Assembly: GCF_003121985.1 (NCBI RefSeq)
Contig: NZ_QEWP01000011.1
Location: 119,014-183,013 of the forward strand
From: Marinilabilia rubra
GTDB lineage: Bacteria > Bacteroidota > Bacteroidia > Bacteroidales > Marinilabiliaceae
Length of the DNA: 64,000 bases
Direction of reading: 5' to 3'
In this document: piece after piece, positions 62,274 through 64,000 of the stretch
Layout of the letters: each line of letters begins with the position of its first letter
Position numbering within the stretch: the first letter of the stretch is position 1
Program-made: the position numbers and the translations under genes
The notes under the pieces: generated by a model
Seen by the model: the letters and a program-made list of their open reading frames with translations, nothing else
The model's database searches: none
Told to the model about the DNA's origin: nothing

Positions 62274-63122
62274 ATGGCCGAATCAATTTATTGTAAAAAC
62301 TGTAATACCCTGCTTCAAGGAACCTTTTGCCACGAATGCGGACAAAAAGACGTTAATCTTCGGCGTCCTTTTCGTGAGATATTCTCCGAATTACTCAGTC
62401 CGCTGACGGATTTCGATAAACAGCTTTTCCGGACCCTGTATGAGTTCTTTCGGTTTCCCGGAAGGGTGCCTGACCAGTATATGGAAGGAAAGCGAAGACG
62501 CTATCTGCCACCAATCAGACTTTATTTTGTTTTTACTGTTTTTTTATTCACTATCATTAAATTTTCGGGTGCCGAATGGTTCAGCAGCTCTGAAAATTCA
62601 GAAGAAACACCATCTGTGGAGCAGCCCACGGTGGAGGTGAAAGCTTCCACTTCTGCTTCAAACGAGGAACTCTTTCTTTTGTGGGGGATGGATATGAAAC
62701 AGAAAATCACCATGCTAAAGGAAGATCCCGGGACTTTCAAAAATCTCTGGCTTACATCATTTCCATATGTGCTTTTCTTTCTGTTGCCCTTTTTTAGTTT
62801 CCTGACATGGGTGTTTTTCCGCAAAAGCAGACCTTATTACCTTTCACATTTGGTGTTTTCGGCCTCCATACAGACAATGATATTGTTTGGCTTGTTTTTA
62901 CTTTATATTTTGGACTATTTCGTCCCGGACGCCATGTTTACCTGGATCTCGATATTTTTAGTGGTGCTTTTGTCTACCCATATTGTTTTGGCTATGAAAC
63001 GCTACTTCAATAGAAGGTTTCGATATACTCTGATGGCTTTTACCGTTATTAGTCTTGTAAATGTTTCGGTTCTTCTGGGAACAACCATAATGTCTTTGGT
63101 TTTGACCCTTTTGTTGGTTTAA
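62274..63122 (+). CDS. DUF3667 membrane protein with N-terminal zinc ribbon
   Basis: This 282-residue protein has a CxxC zinc ribbon (YCKNCNTLLQGTFCHECGQK), the DUF3667 signature (RRPFREIFSELLSPLTDFDKQLFRTLYEFFRFPG...YMEGKRRRYLPPIRLYFV) and about five membrane helices (85-103, 160-180, 195-220, 225-240, 255-280). Its function is unknown; the family is common in Bacteroidota. Confidence 0.9.
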   Translation: MAESIYCKNCNTLLQGTFCHECGQKDVNLRRPFREIFSELLSPLTDFDKQLFRTLYEFFRFPGRVPDQYMEGKRRRYLPPIRLYFVFTVFLFTIIKFSGAEWFSSSENSEETPSVEQPTVEVKASTSASNEELFLLWGMDMKQKITMLKEDPGTFKNLWLTSFPYVLFFLLPFFSFLTWVFFRKSRPYYLSHLVFSASIQTMILFGLFLLYILDYFVPDAMFTWISIFLVVLLSTHIVLAMKRYFNRRFRYTLMAFTVISLVNVSVLLGTTIMSLVLTLLLV

Positions 63123-63586
63123 ATTCAACTTTGTGGATGATTGAATTCCATCTCTGTGTTTCCCTGTGTTCTCCGTGTTTAAATTTCAATTTAAGGCATT
63201 TCCGGAAACAAACCATCTTCATTTTATGATTTAGTAACTTAACTCTTGTAGGAACCGCTCCTCAAGAAACCATCCGTCTGCTATTGCCTAAGGTGCCGGT
63301 AACCCGTAACTTTATATTTGTAAAAATGAGAGGAGTGATGTTGATGCAAAATCCGGTTCAGATTAAATTCTTTCCGGTTTTTGTTTAAAAGTGGCATTTG
63401 CAAAATCTCCCTGGTGATGCACTCTCCCGGACGGATAAACCCTCAATACTCTGAAGGTACATTGGTCTGCGAACTCACTGCACAAAGTTGAAACCATTTT
63501 TTCATGATTTTGACTTTAAAATATGTCTCGTCATTTCGGGGAAAAGTCTTCGACGATGCTTCTTAAGAACAATTAAATGAAAGATT
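63123..63586. other. Intergenic region without recognised features
   Basis: No gene, terminator or repeat of note was found; short CTGTGTTTCCCTGTGTTCTCCGTG-like wording near 63150 is a common intergenic motif in this phylum. Confidence 0.4.
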
Positions 63587-63901
63587 ATGAAGCGGATTTT
63601 TCTATTGGCTTTGGCCTTTCTATGTATGGGGCTGGTAACCGGCCAGGATTTGGAAGATTATCTTTCGAAGTATACACAGGAAAATGGCAGAAAATACCTG
63701 CAGCCCTTTGCCGACGCATTTTCAGCGGATCTTAACAGCGGTTTATTCCGGCAGGCAGTAATAAAGAAAAAAGGGTTTCAACTTTACATTGGCGTTGTAG
63801 GGCAAATGGCTGTTATCCCTGACGGTCAGAAACACTTTCAGGCTTATACCGAAAGTAGTTTATACCCTCCGGAGCATAGCCGTCAGGCTTACAAAGCCTA
63901 A
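63587..63901 (+). pseudogene. Truncated DUF6588-like exported protein
   Basis: The 104-residue product has a signal peptide (cleaved near VTGQD) and the beginning typical of DUF6588 proteins (LSKYTQENGRKYLQPFADAFSADLNSGLF, KKGFQLYIGVVGQMAVIPDGQKHF). Family members are usually over 300 residues; here a stop comes at 63899 and the final 20 residues no longer look like the family. No continuing frame is seen to the window edge, so this is a remnant or an assembly break. A short functional protein cannot be excluded. Confidence 0.5.
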
Positions 63902-64000
63902 GTGCTTGATTTTAAGGTTGGTAAACAGGCGCAACTCACCCCTTTCGGGATGATAGTCGAATTTTCTTCATATATTTGCTGTGATTTATTTAACAATAAA

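Overview
This window looks like the chromosome of a member of the Bacteroidota, probably an anaerobic or facultative, plant-sugar-using relative of the Marinilabiliales. The evidence is the TAnnTTTG-type -7 promoter boxes, the ECF sigma/FecR/TonB-receptor/DUF4249 cassette, the GntR-type xylose regulator with xylB-xylA-xylE, many families nearly restricted to Bacteroidota (DUF3078, DUF3667, DUF4377, DUF6588), and the scarcity of Shine-Dalgarno sequences. No species name can be given from the sequence alone. Region by region: (1) 1-7290 is one end of an integrative element next to the 3' end of a tRNA-Pro(GGG) gene. It has a tyrosine recombinase, a convergent Cro/CI-like regulator, a small excisionase-like HTH protein, a 506-residue winged-helix protein, two unknown small proteins, a mini J-domain protein and the start of a large LEA/transglutaminase-like membrane protein that runs off the left edge. 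No relaxase, terminase or capsid gene is visible. (2) 7764-13533 is a cell-surface signalling and uptake locus: ECF sigma factor, a tiny acidic ORF, FecR-like anti-sigma, STN-containing TonB receptor and DUF4249 lipoprotein. (3) 13692-31619 is mostly housekeeping: trxB, the yicC-gmk-nadD operon, a three-domain fasciclin lipoprotein, a CarH/LitR-like B12-binding MerR regulator, a MATE exporter, a DUF3078 outer-membrane protein, a DEAD-box RNA helicase and the complete xylose operon. (4) 31926-34694 groups DUF134, a thioesterase, DUF5320, a NifX-like protein and a DUF89 protein, which suggests metal-cofactor handling. (5) 35079-39398 has mnmA translationally coupled to an AlaX-like protein, then an osmC gene whose leader (a Met/Cys-rich 35-codon peptide, an antiterminator-competent segment and an intrinsic terminator) has the layout of a transcription attenuator, then a phosphodiesterase and ahpC. 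(6) 39400-44370 is rich in repeats: a VIT-VWA-TonB fusion gene lies between two identical 523-bp direct repeats, followed by a palindromic minisatellite. (7) 45318-54492 holds small metabolic genes (DsrE, VOC, amidohydrolase, META lipoprotein) and then a lower-GC operon-like block with an AraC regulator, a nonsense-interrupted NmrA-like oxidoreductase gene, a degenerate metallo-beta-lactamase-fold protein, an alkyl-sulfatase-like hydrolase and a DUF4405 membrane protein. (8) 54956-62147 looks like an accessory island with a KilA-N protein, an AT-rich outer-membrane protein and a 1601-residue exonuclease-RecQ-UvrD helicase fusion. (9) The end has a DUF3667 membrane protein and a truncated DUF6588-like gene. 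The candidates most worth following up as undescribed systems are the osmC attenuator, the left-hand integrative element and the triple-fusion helicase. Dispersed repeats (a 180-bp MITE-like pair in opposite orientation, a 73-bp pair, a 140-bp pair, REP-like palindromes) are common between genes.
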